NCBI GenBank assembly: GCA_963716135.1
Contig: OY970289.1
Coordinates: 1,798,001-1,862,000, forward strand
DNA: 64,000 nucleotides
Origin: CAVRAW01 sp963716135
GTDB taxonomy: Bacteria > Planctomycetota > Planctomycetia > Pirellulales > JADZDJ01
Reading direction: 5' to 3'
How positions within the stretch are numbered: position 1 is the stretch's first letter; each line of letters starts with the position of its first letter. Below, in pieces: positions 35,095 to 44,326 of this stretch. The notes under the pieces were generated by a model. It did not search any database, was not told the DNA's origin, and was given only the letters and a program-made list of their open reading frames with translations. The translations under genes were made by a program, and so were the position numbers.

Positions 35095-35688
35095 TCAATC
35101 GAACTTCACCTGCGGAACTTTTTCCGCGTCGGCGGTTTTTTTGAAGTACTCAGCCTGGTGGAATCCGCTGCCGGCGGCGACGAAGCGGGCGAAGAAGCCG
35201 TTGACCAGGGTGTTGTACGACTGGACCTGTTCGTTGTAGCGCTCGCGGGCCACGTTGATGCGGTTTTCCGTGCCTTCCAGTTGCGATTGCAGGTCGAGAA
35301 AGTTCTGGTTGGCTTTGAGATCGGGGTATTGCTCGGCCACGGCGATTAGGTGCGACAGTGCTCCGGCCATCGAGCTTTGAGCCTGCTGCAGCTCTTGCAT
35401 CGCGGCGGGGCTATTGGGGGCGGCTTCGATTTTGATTTGGCCCATCTTCGAGCGGGCCTCGGCCACTTCGTCGAACACTTTTTCTTCGTGCGTGGCATAG
35501 CCTTTGACCGTGGCCACGAGGTTGGGGATCAGGTCGGCGCGGCGCTGGAGCGTGGAATCGACATTGGCCCAGGCGCTTTGCACGGCCTGGTTGCCGGAAT
35601 TCAATTTGCCGTAGACGGAGATCCAGCCGCCGGCGAGCACGACGATCAGGAAAACGATGACCAGCACGACGACAAGCAAGCCTTTCAT
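35095..35688 (-). CDS. lemA: LemA family protein
   Basis: A 197-residue protein: N-terminal membrane segment (residues 4-26) followed by the conserved LemA helical bundle, with 'NSGNQAVQSAWANVDSTLQR', 'RADLIPNLVATVKGYATHE' and 'ERYNEQVQSYNTLVNGF'. AAGGAG lies eight bases before the ATG. It forms a two-gene operon with the TPM-domain protein, an association seen across bacteria. The function is not settled. Confidence 0.93.
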   Translation of the reverse strand: MKGLLVVVLVIVFLIVVLAGGWISVYGKLNSGNQAVQSAWANVDSTLQRRADLIPNLVATVKGYATHEEKVFDEVAEARSKMGQIKIEAAPNSPAAMQELQQAQSSMAGALSHLIAVAEQYPDLKANQNFLDLQSQLEGTENRINVARERYNEQVQSYNTLVNGFFARFVAAGSGFHQAEYFKKTADAEKVPQVKFD

Positions 35689-35780
35689 CGTACGAATCTC
35701 CTTAGGGGATAGCGCAGGCTGGTTGCGGCGGCGGATGACGCGCAGCGGTCAGCCGTGCTGAATCATACCGTGCGGTTGCA

Positions 35781-36137
35781 TCAGAGCGAATGCAACAGAT
35801 GATTGCCGATGAAGTTGGCGGTCGTCCAGACCAACACGGCCCAGGGGACGAGTTTGCCGACATATCGGCGAAAATGCTGCGGCGTGGCGCGAAAACTTTG
35901 CGCAGTGCGCCCGTAACCAGAGCGGACTTCGATCCAGCGCCCGATAACCATCGCGCTTACGGTGATGTAGAAAGCCAGATCGTAACCGGTGAGCCAGCCG
36001 CTGCCAGTGACGACAATCATCACTGTCAGCAAAACCAGCACAATCGGCCCGATTACGAACCAGAGCAAACGGCCGCACAGCGCCCAGAACGGTTCGCGCT
36101 CCGACGATTCAACGACATACCGATCGGTGTTGTCCAA
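35781..36137 (-). CDS. Small membrane protein of unknown function
   Basis: A 118-residue protein with three predicted membrane segments: 'LLWFVIGPIVLVLLTVMIVV', 'YDLAFYITVSAMVIGRWIEV' and 'LVPWAVLVWTTANFIGNHLL'. The cytoplasmic N terminus is acidic. The coding character is good and the frame is clean. I recognise no family. It is upstream of lemA in the same direction but 92 bases away. The 295 bases upstream hold a palindrome (AACGCC TAA GGCGTT, 36162-36176) and nothing else I can name. Confidence 0.65.
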   Translation of the reverse strand: MDNTDRYVVESSEREPFWALCGRLLWFVIGPIVLVLLTVMIVVTGSGWLTGYDLAFYITVSAMVIGRWIEVRSGYGRTAQSFRATPQHFRRYVGKLVPWAVLVWTTANFIGNHLLHSL

Positions 36138-36161
36138 CTCTTCTTCTCCTGGCCCGAGGCA

Positions 36162-36176
36162 AACGCCTAAGGCGTT
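36162..36176 (+). other. Palindrome AACGCC-TAA-GGCGTT
   Basis: A perfect 6-bp stem with a three-base centre, 25 bases upstream of the small membrane-protein start. Possible operator; no further support. Confidence 0.3.
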
Positions 36177-36432
36177 CTCCTACCGAATTTTAACACAATA
36201 ACGAAGTATTTTGATTCAGCAAGTGAACGGGTTCCTTGGGGGACGGTCTGAGCAGTTGAACCAGAGGGGCAGGCGCGGATCGGCGAATTACAATGAAGAA
36301 TTCCTTAAAAATTGATCGTGAGGCGGTGTGGGGCCTGCGGAGCGGGTTTGACGATTTGTCGTAAGCCGTTTAGGCTAAATGTGTTGTCCTCTTTTCTCGG
36401 CTAGCAAGGCCGGCGCACTCCCAGGAGTGATT

Positions 36433-37879
36433 GTGAAGCAGAAAGCCTGGTCGGGAGTATTCAGCGAGGCGACGGATCGCCGGGTCGAGCAGTTCACCGA
36501 AAGCATCAGCTTTGACCGGCGATTGTACGCGCATGATGTAACTGCATCGATTGCGCATGCCCAAATGTTAGTCACTGTCGGCCTTATCACTGCCGAGGAA
36601 TGCCGACAGATTGAGCAAGGATTGGGCGCGATTCGCCAAGAGATTGAGCAAGGTAAATTCGAGTTTCGCTCGGAGCTCGAAGACATTCATCTGCACATCG
36701 AGCGGGCGCTGGTGGAGCGCATCGGCGACGTCGGGCGGAAGCTGCATACGGCGCGAAGCCGCAACGATCAGGTTTCGACGGATCTGCGGCTGTGGTGTCG
36801 GGAGGCGATTGACCGAATTGATGCGGCACTGGCGGGCGTGCAGCGGGCGTTTGTCGAGCGATGCGACGTCGATCGGGACGTGATTTTGCCGGGCTACACG
36901 CACATGCAGCGCGCAGCCGGTGCTGGCGCCGCACTACTGGTTGGCCTACTGCGAAAAATTCGAGCGTGATCGCCAGCGATTGGCGGATTGCCGAAGGCGA
37001 GTGAATGTGTTGCCGTTGGGGGCGGCGGCGCTGGCGGGCACCAGTTTGCCCATCGATCGCGAAGATGTTGCGCGGCGGTTGGGCTTTGTCAACGAGCGCG
37101 GCCAACCGCAGGTGATGAGCAACAGCATCGATAGCTCCAGCGATCGCGATTTTGTGATCGAGCTGGCGTTTGCGCTCTCCGTCGTGTCGGAGCATTTGAG
37201 CACCTGGGCCGAGGAATGGATTTTGTGGAGCACGGTCGAGTTTGGGTTTTTGAAATTGCCGCAGGCGTTTTGCACCGGCAGTTCGATCATGCCGCAGAAG
37301 ATCAATCCCGACGTGCTGGAATTGGTGCGCGGCAAGACGGCGCGGGTGATTGGCAATTTGCAATCGCTGTTGGTTTTGGTGAAGGGGTTGCCGTTGGCCT
37401 ATAACCGCGATCTGCAGGAGGACAAAGAGCGGATTTTTGATTCGGTCGACACGGTGTCGGCGTGTTTGGAGATTGCGGCGCCGCTGGTGGCGGGGGCGGA
37501 ATTGAACAAGGCGGCGATTGCGGAGAAGTTGGATCGCGGATATTTGGATGCGACCACGCTGATGGAGGAATTAATTCGGGGCGGCACGCCGCAGCGGACG
37601 GCGCATGAGATGGTTGGGAAGTTGGTGAAGGCAGCGATGGATCAGGGAGTGCGATTGGCGGATTTGCCCAGCGAATTATTGGATGGCGAGCTTAAGGATG
37701 CGCTGGGGGTGAAGAATGCCGTGGCGCGATTTGTCAGTTATGGATCGACGGGGCCAAAGGAAGTTGCGCGGCAGGTTCAGATTTGGAAAGAGAAATTGAC
37801 ACCTGAAGGCGGAGTTCGGAAGGCGGAAGGCGGAACGCAGAAGACAGAAGGCAAACGGCAGAAGGCGAAAAAAACATGA
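36433..37879 (+). CDS. argH: Argininosuccinate lyase (frameshifted)
   Basis: Last step of arginine synthesis: argininosuccinate to arginine plus fumarate. I start at the GTG at 36433 because AGGAG lies five bases upstream and homologues begin near 'KQKAWSGVF'. Landmarks are 'DIHLHIERALVERIG', 'LHTARSRNDQVSTDLR', 'GYTHMQRAQPV' (after repair) and the fumarase signature 'GSSIMPQKINPD'. The frame breaks near 36912; restoring one GC in CGCGC gives 'HMQRAQPVLAPHYW'. The last ~25 residues (TPEGGVRKAEGGTQKTEGK...) are encoded by a 7-base-period repeat, not by the family. Its stop overlaps the next gene by ATGA. Confidence 0.9.
37806..37875 (+). repeat. 7-base-period repeat forming the argH 3' end
   Basis: GGCGGAG TTCGGAA GGCGGAA GGCGGAA CGCAGAA GACAGAA GGCAAAC GGCAGAA: read through as a Lys/Glu/Gly-rich C-terminal tail of ArgH. 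Confidence 0.8.
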
Positions 37880-40106
37880 GCAGGCATCTTCGATTGGCTT
37901 TGGGCGCGGTCGGCTGGGCGATTTTCATGACCGCGGTCGCTGACGCGCAAAATCGTCCAGCGCCGCCAAAACCGGCGGCCGGCGATATCATGCCGGTGAT
38001 CGAAAAGCACGATCCGGCAGTAGATACGATTGTGGAATCGAATCCACAAACGCCGCGCGAACTATTGCGGGCGGCGGCAATCCTGGCCGATTTGGATCGC
38101 GCGGATTTGGCGAAACAATATTTGCAGAAGGTACTTGCCGCGAAATTGAACGACGAGGCACTGACCGATTTGGCGGCGCACGTCGATGCGGATTTGCTGC
38201 TGCGGATGTCGACGAACGAGGCGCTGGCGCCGGAGGGGCACCAGGTTGCCGAGGCCGTGCTGAGCGCCGCGGCCAAGCAGGCGCACGATCCCAAACGGCT
38301 GGCGGCGGCGATCGATAAGCTGAATGATCCATCGCGGGCGGTGCAACTGCATGCGGTTGGCACGATTCTGGCCGCGCATGATGATGCCGTGCCGAGCCTG
38401 ACGTTGGCGCTGGCGGATGAAAAGCGCGCCGCGGTGCGGCCGCTGATCAAGGAAGCGCTGGTGCACATCGGGCCGGCGGCGATTGCGCCGCTTTCGGCGG
38501 CTTTGCAAAGCGACAATGCGGCGCTGAAGCTGCAAATCATCGACGTGCTGTCGCAGATTGGGTTGCGGGAGGCGGTGCCATATTTGGCGGCGCCTGCGAC
38601 GGCGGAAAAAAGTCCGCCGGAGGTGCGCGAGGCAGCCCGGTCGGCGCTGTTGGAAATCCAGAATATCACGCGACCGACCGCCGAAGCCGCCGCGAAGCTG
38701 TTGATGGCGGAGATCGACAAACACCTGAAACACGAACAATTACTGAATTCCGATGCCAACGGGAACGTGGATGTATGGCGATGGGATGCCGCGGCGGGCG
38801 TGCCGGTGCATGAGAAAACGTCGCCGGATCAGGCACATGTGGCGCTGGCGGCGCGGTTGGCAGACGATTTGATGCTGGTGGCGCCGGACGACTCGCGCGA
38901 AGCGAATGTTTTTGGTGAGCGTGCTGGAGGCAGCCGGCAGCGGACAGCAGCCGGAACACCGTCTGCAGCAGGCTGCGAAGATGGGCGCACCCGGAGGTCG
39001 AGGATGCGCTGACGTATGCGATGTTGACCGGGCATGTGCCGGCGGCGATTGCGGCGGTGCAGGTGTTGGGGACGATCGGCGATCGGTCGTTGTTGGATGC
39101 CAATGGCGCCAATCCCCGGCCGTTGGTGTTGGCGCTTGAGCAGCGCGATCGGCGGCTTCGATTCGCGGCGGCTGAGGCGATTATGAAGCTCGATCCGAAG
39201 GCAGGTTTCAATGGTTCGAGCAACCTGGTCAATGCGCTGGCGTGGTTTGCGGGCACTTCGAACACCAAGCGGGCCCTAGTGGCGTTTCCCAACGATGCGG
39301 TAGCGACGCAATTGGGCGCAATGCTGGCCACGATGGGCTACGACGCGGACATTGCCACTAACGGCCGCAATGCGTTTCTCAAGGCGCTAGCCTCGAGTGA
39401 TTACGAATTGGTGCTTTTGAGCAGCCGGATCGATCGGCCGCCCGTGTGGGTAGTGCTGCAGGAGATGCGGCACGATCCGCGGAGCGCACGGCTGCCGGTG
39501 ATTCTGTTGGGCGAGGACGGTGAGAGGGAATTGGATCATCTGGAAACGTTGGTTCTCTATGATCCGTGGACCAAAGTGTTCGCCCGGCCGGTGACGACCG
39601 ACGGGATGAAGTTTTTTGTCGATCGATTGAACCAGCAAGCCGGCAGTTTTGTGGTGCCGCTGGAAGAGCGCGAAGAACAAGCGGCGAAGTCGTTGGCGTG
39701 GTTGAAGAAATTGAATGAGACGTCGGCGCGGGAATTTGAGATTCAAACGCACGAGGCGGAAATTGCCCGGGCACTTTACGTGCCGAAACTTAGCGCGGCG
39801 GCGGCGGAATTGCTGGGGATGATTGGCACGCACACGGCGCAGCGGGCGCTGGTGGATGTAGCCAACCGGCCGGCGACGCCGATGGAAATGCGCGAAGCGG
39901 CGGCCGCGGCGTTCAGCCAGAGTGTGCGCAAACATGGAATTCAATTGACAAGTCGCGAAATTCAACATCAGTACGACCGGTACAACGAAAGTGCCACCGA
40001 AGACGCCGCGTCGCAGCAGTTGTTGGGATTGGTTCTGGACGCCATCGAACTGCCGCGGTCGCTATCCAACATCTCTCGTCCCTCGTCCCTCGTTCCTCGC
40101 CCCTAG
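37876..40106 (+). CDS. Exported HEAT-repeat protein with pseudo-receiver domain (two frameshifts)
   Basis: Repaired length is about 743 residues. It starts with a signal peptide (ALGAVGWAIFMTAVADA), followed by HEAT-type helical repeats ('SRAVQLHAVGTILAAHDDAV', 'ALVHIGPAAIAPLSAALQ', 'LIDVLSQIGLREAVPYLAAP'-like units), a second HEAT block, then a CheY-like fold: 'KRALVAFPNDAVATQLGAML', 'YELVLLSSRIDRPP', 'LPVILLGED', 'KVFARPV'. The phospho-acceptor Asp is Ser and the conserved Lys is Arg, so phosphorylation is unlikely. Breaks are near 38910 (T5 for T4) and 38982 (GGG for GG). The last residues (SRPSSLVPRP) come from a 7-base repeat. It overlaps argH by ATGA and is followed by a sigma-54 activator. 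Confidence 0.72.
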
Positions 40107-40107
40107 G
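40072..40107 (+). repeat. 7-base-period repeat
   Basis: TCTCGTC CCTCGTC CCTCGTT CCTCGCC CCTAGG, coding for the last residues of the HEAT protein and lying just before the sigma-54 activator. Confidence 0.75.
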
Positions 40108-40119
40108 CTTTCTTCTCCC

Positions 40120-41181
40120 ATGCCGCCGCACGAATCACAAAACGGTCCGCCGATTGATGGGATCATCGGCTCCGGCGCGGCGATGCAGGAAGTCTATCGG
40201 CTGACGCGGCAGGTGGCTTCGTCCCGGGCTTCGGTATTGCTGCTGGGGGAAACTGGCACGGGCAAGGAATTGATTGCCAAGGCGATTCATGAGCTTAGTC
40301 CGCGGGGCAGCGGGCCGTTTGTGCGCGTGAATTGCGGGGCGCTTTCCGAGAGTTTGCTCGAGAGCGAATTGTTCGGGCACGTGCGCGGTTCGTTCACGGG
40401 GGCGATCAATAATCGCACGGGACGATTCGAGGCGGCGCACACCGGCACGATTTTTCTGGACGAGATTAGTTCCACGACGCCCAAGCTGCAAATCAAATTG
40501 CTGCGCGTGCTGCAAGAGCGGGAGTTCGAGCGCGTCGGCGATACGCAGACCATTCGCGTGGATGTGCGCGTGATCGCGGCGAGCAATCATGATTTGCACG
40601 ATCTGGTCGATAAGCACGAGTTCCGCGAGGATTTGTATTATCGGCTGAACGTGGTGCCGATTCGGTTGCCCCCTTTGCGGCAGCGGCGCGAGGATATTGC
40701 GGAGTTGGTGAGCCATTTTCTCGGACTGTATAACGAGGAAAACGGTCGAAAAGTGAAAGAGGTCGACAAGAAGGCCAAAGATGCGCTGGAAAACTATCAC
40801 TGGCCGGGCAACGTGCGCGAATTGCAGAATGTGATCGAGCGGGCCGTGGTGATGGCCACCGGCGATGCGCTGACGTGCGATTTGTTGCCGCCGGCTGTGA
40901 TGGGAGAAGGAAAAGGGCGCGGGCATTCGCGGCGCGCAGGCGCGGCGGTCGATTTGGAAACGCTCGCTTCGGAATTAGTGCAGCAAGGCGTCGGGGCGGC
41001 CGGCGCCAACGAAGACAGCCTGCACACCAAAATCGTCAACCGCGTGGAGCGAGAGCTAATCGCTCAAGTGATGGCCGCGTGCGACAACGTGCAGACGAAG
41101 GCGGCCTCACGCTTAGGCATCAACCGCAACACGCTGCACAAGAAGCTGAAGGAATACGGGCTGGAAGAGGCGGGGGAGTAG
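40120..41181 (+). CDS. Sigma-54-dependent activator lacking a receiver domain
   Basis: A 353-residue AAA+ activator of sigma-54 RNA polymerase. Walker A 'LLGETGTGKE' is at 41-50, the sigma-54 contact loop reads GSFTGA (90-95) instead of GAFTGA, and Walker B is 'GTIFLDEIS'. The C-terminal Fis-like helix-turn-helix is 'VQTKAASRLGINRNTLHKKL'. There is no N-terminal receiver, GAF or PAS domain, so control must come from a partner. I start at the ATG at 40120, after the repeat; the frame is open further left only by overlap with the previous gene. The HEAT/pseudo-receiver gene 13 bases upstream is the obvious candidate partner by position, though it appears exported. Confidence 0.9.
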   Translation: MPPHESQNGPPIDGIIGSGAAMQEVYRLTRQVASSRASVLLLGETGTGKELIAKAIHELSPRGSGPFVRVNCGALSESLLESELFGHVRGSFTGAINNRTGRFEAAHTGTIFLDEISSTTPKLQIKLLRVLQEREFERVGDTQTIRVDVRVIAASNHDLHDLVDKHEFREDLYYRLNVVPIRLPPLRQRREDIAELVSHFLGLYNEENGRKVKEVDKKAKDALENYHWPGNVRELQNVIERAVVMATGDALTCDLLPPAVMGEGKGRGHSRRAGAAVDLETLASELVQQGVGAAGANEDSLHTKIVNRVERELIAQVMAACDNVQTKAASRLGINRNTLHKKLKEYGLEEAGE

Positions 41182-41252
41182 GTGGAAGTAGGATGTAGGA
41201 GGTAGGAATTAGGATTTAAGAAGGCGGAAGGCGGAATTCGGAAGGCGGAAAA
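41182..41252 (+). repeat. 7-base-period repeats
   Basis: GGAAGTA GGATGTA GGAGGTA GGAATTA GGATTTA, then GGCGGAA GGCGGAA TTCGGAA GGCGGAA. They fill the gap between convergent genes. Confidence 0.8.
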
Positions 41253-41255
41253 TTC

Positions 41256-42838
41256 TCAACCGGCGGTTCTTCGCCGGGCGAAGCGCGCGGCCAAGAGTGC
41301 TGCGGCGGACAGGGCCAGGCAAATGCTCGCGGGTTCTGGAACCGCCATCAAGGCGAGGTCGTTGCCGCCGATGAAACTGTTGCCATCGACGTCGGCGAAG
41401 TAGGTGATTTGGAACCACAGGCCGTTGGACTCGAGGATCGACCCCTCGGCCGCATTCGCGAATTGACCGTTGATGGCGTTCGCACCCTTGTTGTTGATGA
41501 TGTAATAAATGTCGCCGAGGATGGGGGTGAAATCGCCGGCGAAGAGTTTTAGCGTGGCGCCGCCGACGGATACATTGCCGTCGATATCCATGCGGTCGTA
41601 ACCTGTCTCAGGCTGCGAGCCATTGATTCCCATGTCCAATTCCGATTCTTCTTCGAACGTGAGGTCGCCTTCGATCTCGAATTCCTCCGGGCTGTCGCCG
41701 AAAAAGTTTGGCGAATTTGTTTGGGCCCCCGCCGTGCCGCTATAGCTGCCTTGAAAAGTTGTTTGGCGGCGGATGACAACATCGCCGCCGATTATCGATT
41801 GATCGGCAACTTCAATCCGGCCTCCGGCGAGAACGATAGCCCCTGTCGCGGCGCTATGATCGCCGGAAATGCCGAGCACGCCGCTGAGGACCGTGGTACC
41901 GCCGGTATAAGTGGCGGCGCCGGTCAGCAGCCATATGTCGCTGCCGGTTTTGACAATCGATGTGGCGCCGCCGGGGCCGTCGGCGATGGAAGCAGCGAGT
42001 TTACTCGTGTTTCGCGTTCCAAAGACGCTTGCGGATCCACCCAGCGTCAGCGTGCGCGGACCCGAGCCGCTATAAGCGAGAGCCGCCGTGGAATTGAAAT
42101 ACAAGTCGTCGGAGCCATTGTTCAGGATCGTGGCGCCGCCAGGTGAGACGGTGAATTGCCGATCGGTAGCATCGCCCACGCCGGTGTATTCGAGCGTTCC
42201 GCCTTCGAATTTCAAATTGCTGGCCGCGGCGCTGCTTGCGCCAGGGCGCTATTGCTGCCGCCGTTGGCCAGCGAGGTGATACTTAGCGTTCCGCCCGCGA
42301 TGGTGACCGCGCCAGTAAAGGTGTTGGAATCGTTCTTCAAAACCAATTTACCTGGTCCTGCTTTGGTGAGGGCGCCGGAACCGGAAACGGTTTTGTAGGC
42401 CGTCAGGGTCAGGCCGTCGCCGATCGTCCACGTTTGATCCAGCGGGAGCGACACGGTGGTGTTCAGCCCGGGGAGCCTGTTCGGGCTGCCCGTGACGGTC
42501 ACGCCACCGCTGCCGATGTTGAATGCGCCTGCAGACTGCGAAATGAACCAAACCGCGTCGGTGTTATCGAGCGTGACGCCGCCAACAATAACGTTGCCGT
42601 TGAGATTGGGTTGATTGGCGATCGTGGCTTGATTTCCGAAAGCTACCGTATCGTTGAACCGGGCGCCGTCGAACCAATCGCTTGGGCCGTTAGGTGTCCA
42701 AGCGCTAGCGGTTGTCCAGGAGGTGGTCGAATCGTTCCACATGTAAGTGGTTTGGGCGCGAGCGGCGGTCGTTGCCAGAAGCCCAGAGAAGAGAATCGCC
42801 AGTGGCGCGGCAAGGCGCTGAATGGAGCGTCGGCTCAT
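41256..42838 (-). CDS. PEP-CTERM protein with autotransporter-type repeats (frameshifted)
   Basis: Repaired length is about 527 residues. The ATG at 42838 has AGGA upstream and opens a signal peptide (PLAILFSGLLATTAARA). The mature part is beta-strand rich with autotransporter-associated repeats such as 'GSGALTKAGPGKLVLKNDSN' followed by TFTGAVTIAGGTL, and 'GAATYTGGTTVLSGVLGISG'. The C terminus is a PEP-CTERM signal: 'AVPEPASICLALSAAALLAA' plus RFARRR. The frame breaks near 42226, where one missing base restores 'ALAQAAAAASNLKFEGGTL'-type sequence. Probably a secreted or surface-anchored structural protein. Confidence 0.82.
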
Positions 42839-43008
42839 TGGCGTTTCCTGGAACCGATTCGACGAGGACGAGCGATGCCGCGGACGTGACAAGATTAACA
42901 GGAGTTTATACCCGAGCGCGGGGGGAAAGGAAAGGAAAATTTGGGGGATGCGAGAAAGGGCCGGGCTGGGGACAGCCCGGCTCGGGCTGATGCCGCCGCG
43001 AGGAGGAA

Positions 43009-44157
43009 TTATTCGTAGCCGTAACGCACGAAATAATCGCTCCAGCGGCGGCGGATTTCGGTGCGGAGTTCGGGTTCCAGGTCGTGGCGGTTGACCTGAT
43101 AGTCTTTTTGCTGGCTCGCGTACGCTTCGAGCTGCGGGCGGACTTGCTCGAAGTCGCCCAGTTCGAGCTTCTCATAAATAGAGCGGACCTGGCCGACGGG
43201 ATCGCGCACCAGATCTTCGTAGCGGATCTCGCAGAGTTGCGAAGGAACGATTTTCTCTCGCTGGCGGTTGAACCCGCGGTACATGCGTTCGAAAGAGGCG
43301 AACACGTATTCGTCCAGGTTGCGATCGTGCGGGTGCTGCAGTCCTTGGGGCCAATCCAAGGAGACCCACAAGCGCCGCGTGCTGGGGAAAATGGTGTACG
43401 GATCGCGGACGATGTGGACGAACTTCGCGCCGGGGAAGAGGCGCGACAGTTCTTCGATGCGGCCGGTGTGGGGGGGCGATTTCATGATCAGCCGCTTGCC
43501 CTTTTTCATCGTCAGCGCCTGCACGAAGTATTTGATGTCGTGCCGCCAGCGATCGAGGTCGTCCAGCTGGCAGCCGTCCATGTCGAGGAATTCGTTGAAT
43601 GGCGGCGGGTCGTTGGGATACGCCATGCGGCAGTAAGGCGTGGGGGCGCCCATCGTCAAAAGCGCGAACTCGTCTTCCTGCGGGCGGTGCCAGCCGGTGG
43701 GCATGTTGTCCATCGGGCGTTTGCCCGGCAACAGCGGCCAAAGCAACGTGGGGGCGAACCAGCCGGTGACTAGAAAATGGTTCGGCTCGAAGCATTCGTA
43801 GTAGGTGGGATAGGCGAAGCGGTCGTCGCGGACCATCAATTCATGCAGGTAGGTGGTGCCGCTGCGCCAATGGCCGATGATGAAAATCGGCGGCTCTTTG
43901 ATTTCAGTGGCGGCAATGCGGCGGTCGTAGATCAACCGCTGCAAAAATGCCCAGCAGGAATTGATGATGGCGCAGCCCGTAATGATGAGCGCCATGCAGA
44001 TGCGCAGCGGGTGGATGCGAAAGTGCCCGCGCACCATCACCTTCCACCAATCGCCCAGGCGCATGCCGCTCCAGAAGCGGGGCGCGTAGAAGGGGTAGGC
44101 GTTGAGCTTCAGCTTTTTCTTGAGCGCGGGCTTGGGCTTTTCGAGAGCGGTAGACAT
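43009..44157 (-). CDS. Sulfotransferase family protein
   Basis: A 382-residue protein. The PAPS 5'-phosphosulfate loop is 'FIIGHWRSGTTYLHELM', and the 3'-phosphate site is 'FVHIVRDPYTIFPSTRRLW'. Other landmarks are 'EDEFALLTMG' and 'RLIMKSPPHTGRI'. A hydrophobic stretch near residues 50-72 ('ICMALIITGCAIINSCWAFL') suggests membrane association. It would transfer sulfate from PAPS to a hydroxyl of a carbohydrate, lipid or peptide; the acceptor is unknown. Planctomycetes carry many such genes. It starts alone and no sulfate-activation genes are nearby. Confidence 0.88.
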   Translation of the reverse strand: MSTALEKPKPALKKKLKLNAYPFYAPRFWSGMRLGDWWKVMVRGHFRIHPLRICMALIITGCAIINSCWAFLQRLIYDRRIAATEIKEPPIFIIGHWRSGTTYLHELMVRDDRFAYPTYYECFEPNHFLVTGWFAPTLLWPLLPGKRPMDNMPTGWHRPQEDEFALLTMGAPTPYCRMAYPNDPPPFNEFLDMDGCQLDDLDRWRHDIKYFVQALTMKKGKRLIMKSPPHTGRIEELSRLFPGAKFVHIVRDPYTIFPSTRRLWVSLDWPQGLQHPHDRNLDEYVFASFERMYRGFNRQREKIVPSQLCEIRYEDLVRDPVGQVRSIYEKLELGDFEQVRPQLEAYASQQKDYQVNRHDLEPELRTEIRRRWSDYFVRYGYE

Positions 44158-44196
44158 GGATGGCGATCGGCGGCAAAAAGTTAGCGGTCCATTGTA

Positions 44197-44220
44197 GCAA
44201 TGGGCAATGGAGAATGAGAG
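44197..44220 (+). repeat. 7-base-period repeat
   Basis: GCAATGG GCAATGG AGAATGA GAG, between divergent genes. Confidence 0.6.
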
Positions 44221-44275
44221 TGTCGGGGCTTGATGGGGTGTGAGGGCTCTGCCAAACTATGGAATCACAAATCTT

Positions 44276-44294
44276 CCCGACTGACACAGTCGGG
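44276..44294 (+). other. Hairpin upstream of the LLM oxidoreductase
   Basis: CCCGACT (44276-44282), loop GACAC, AGTCGGG (44288-44294), 32 bases before the start codon. No T-run follows. It could be an attenuator or operator. Confidence 0.4.
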
Positions 44295-44326
44295 CTATGT
44301 AGCGGTCATTCGTGGGTGAAGCGGCC

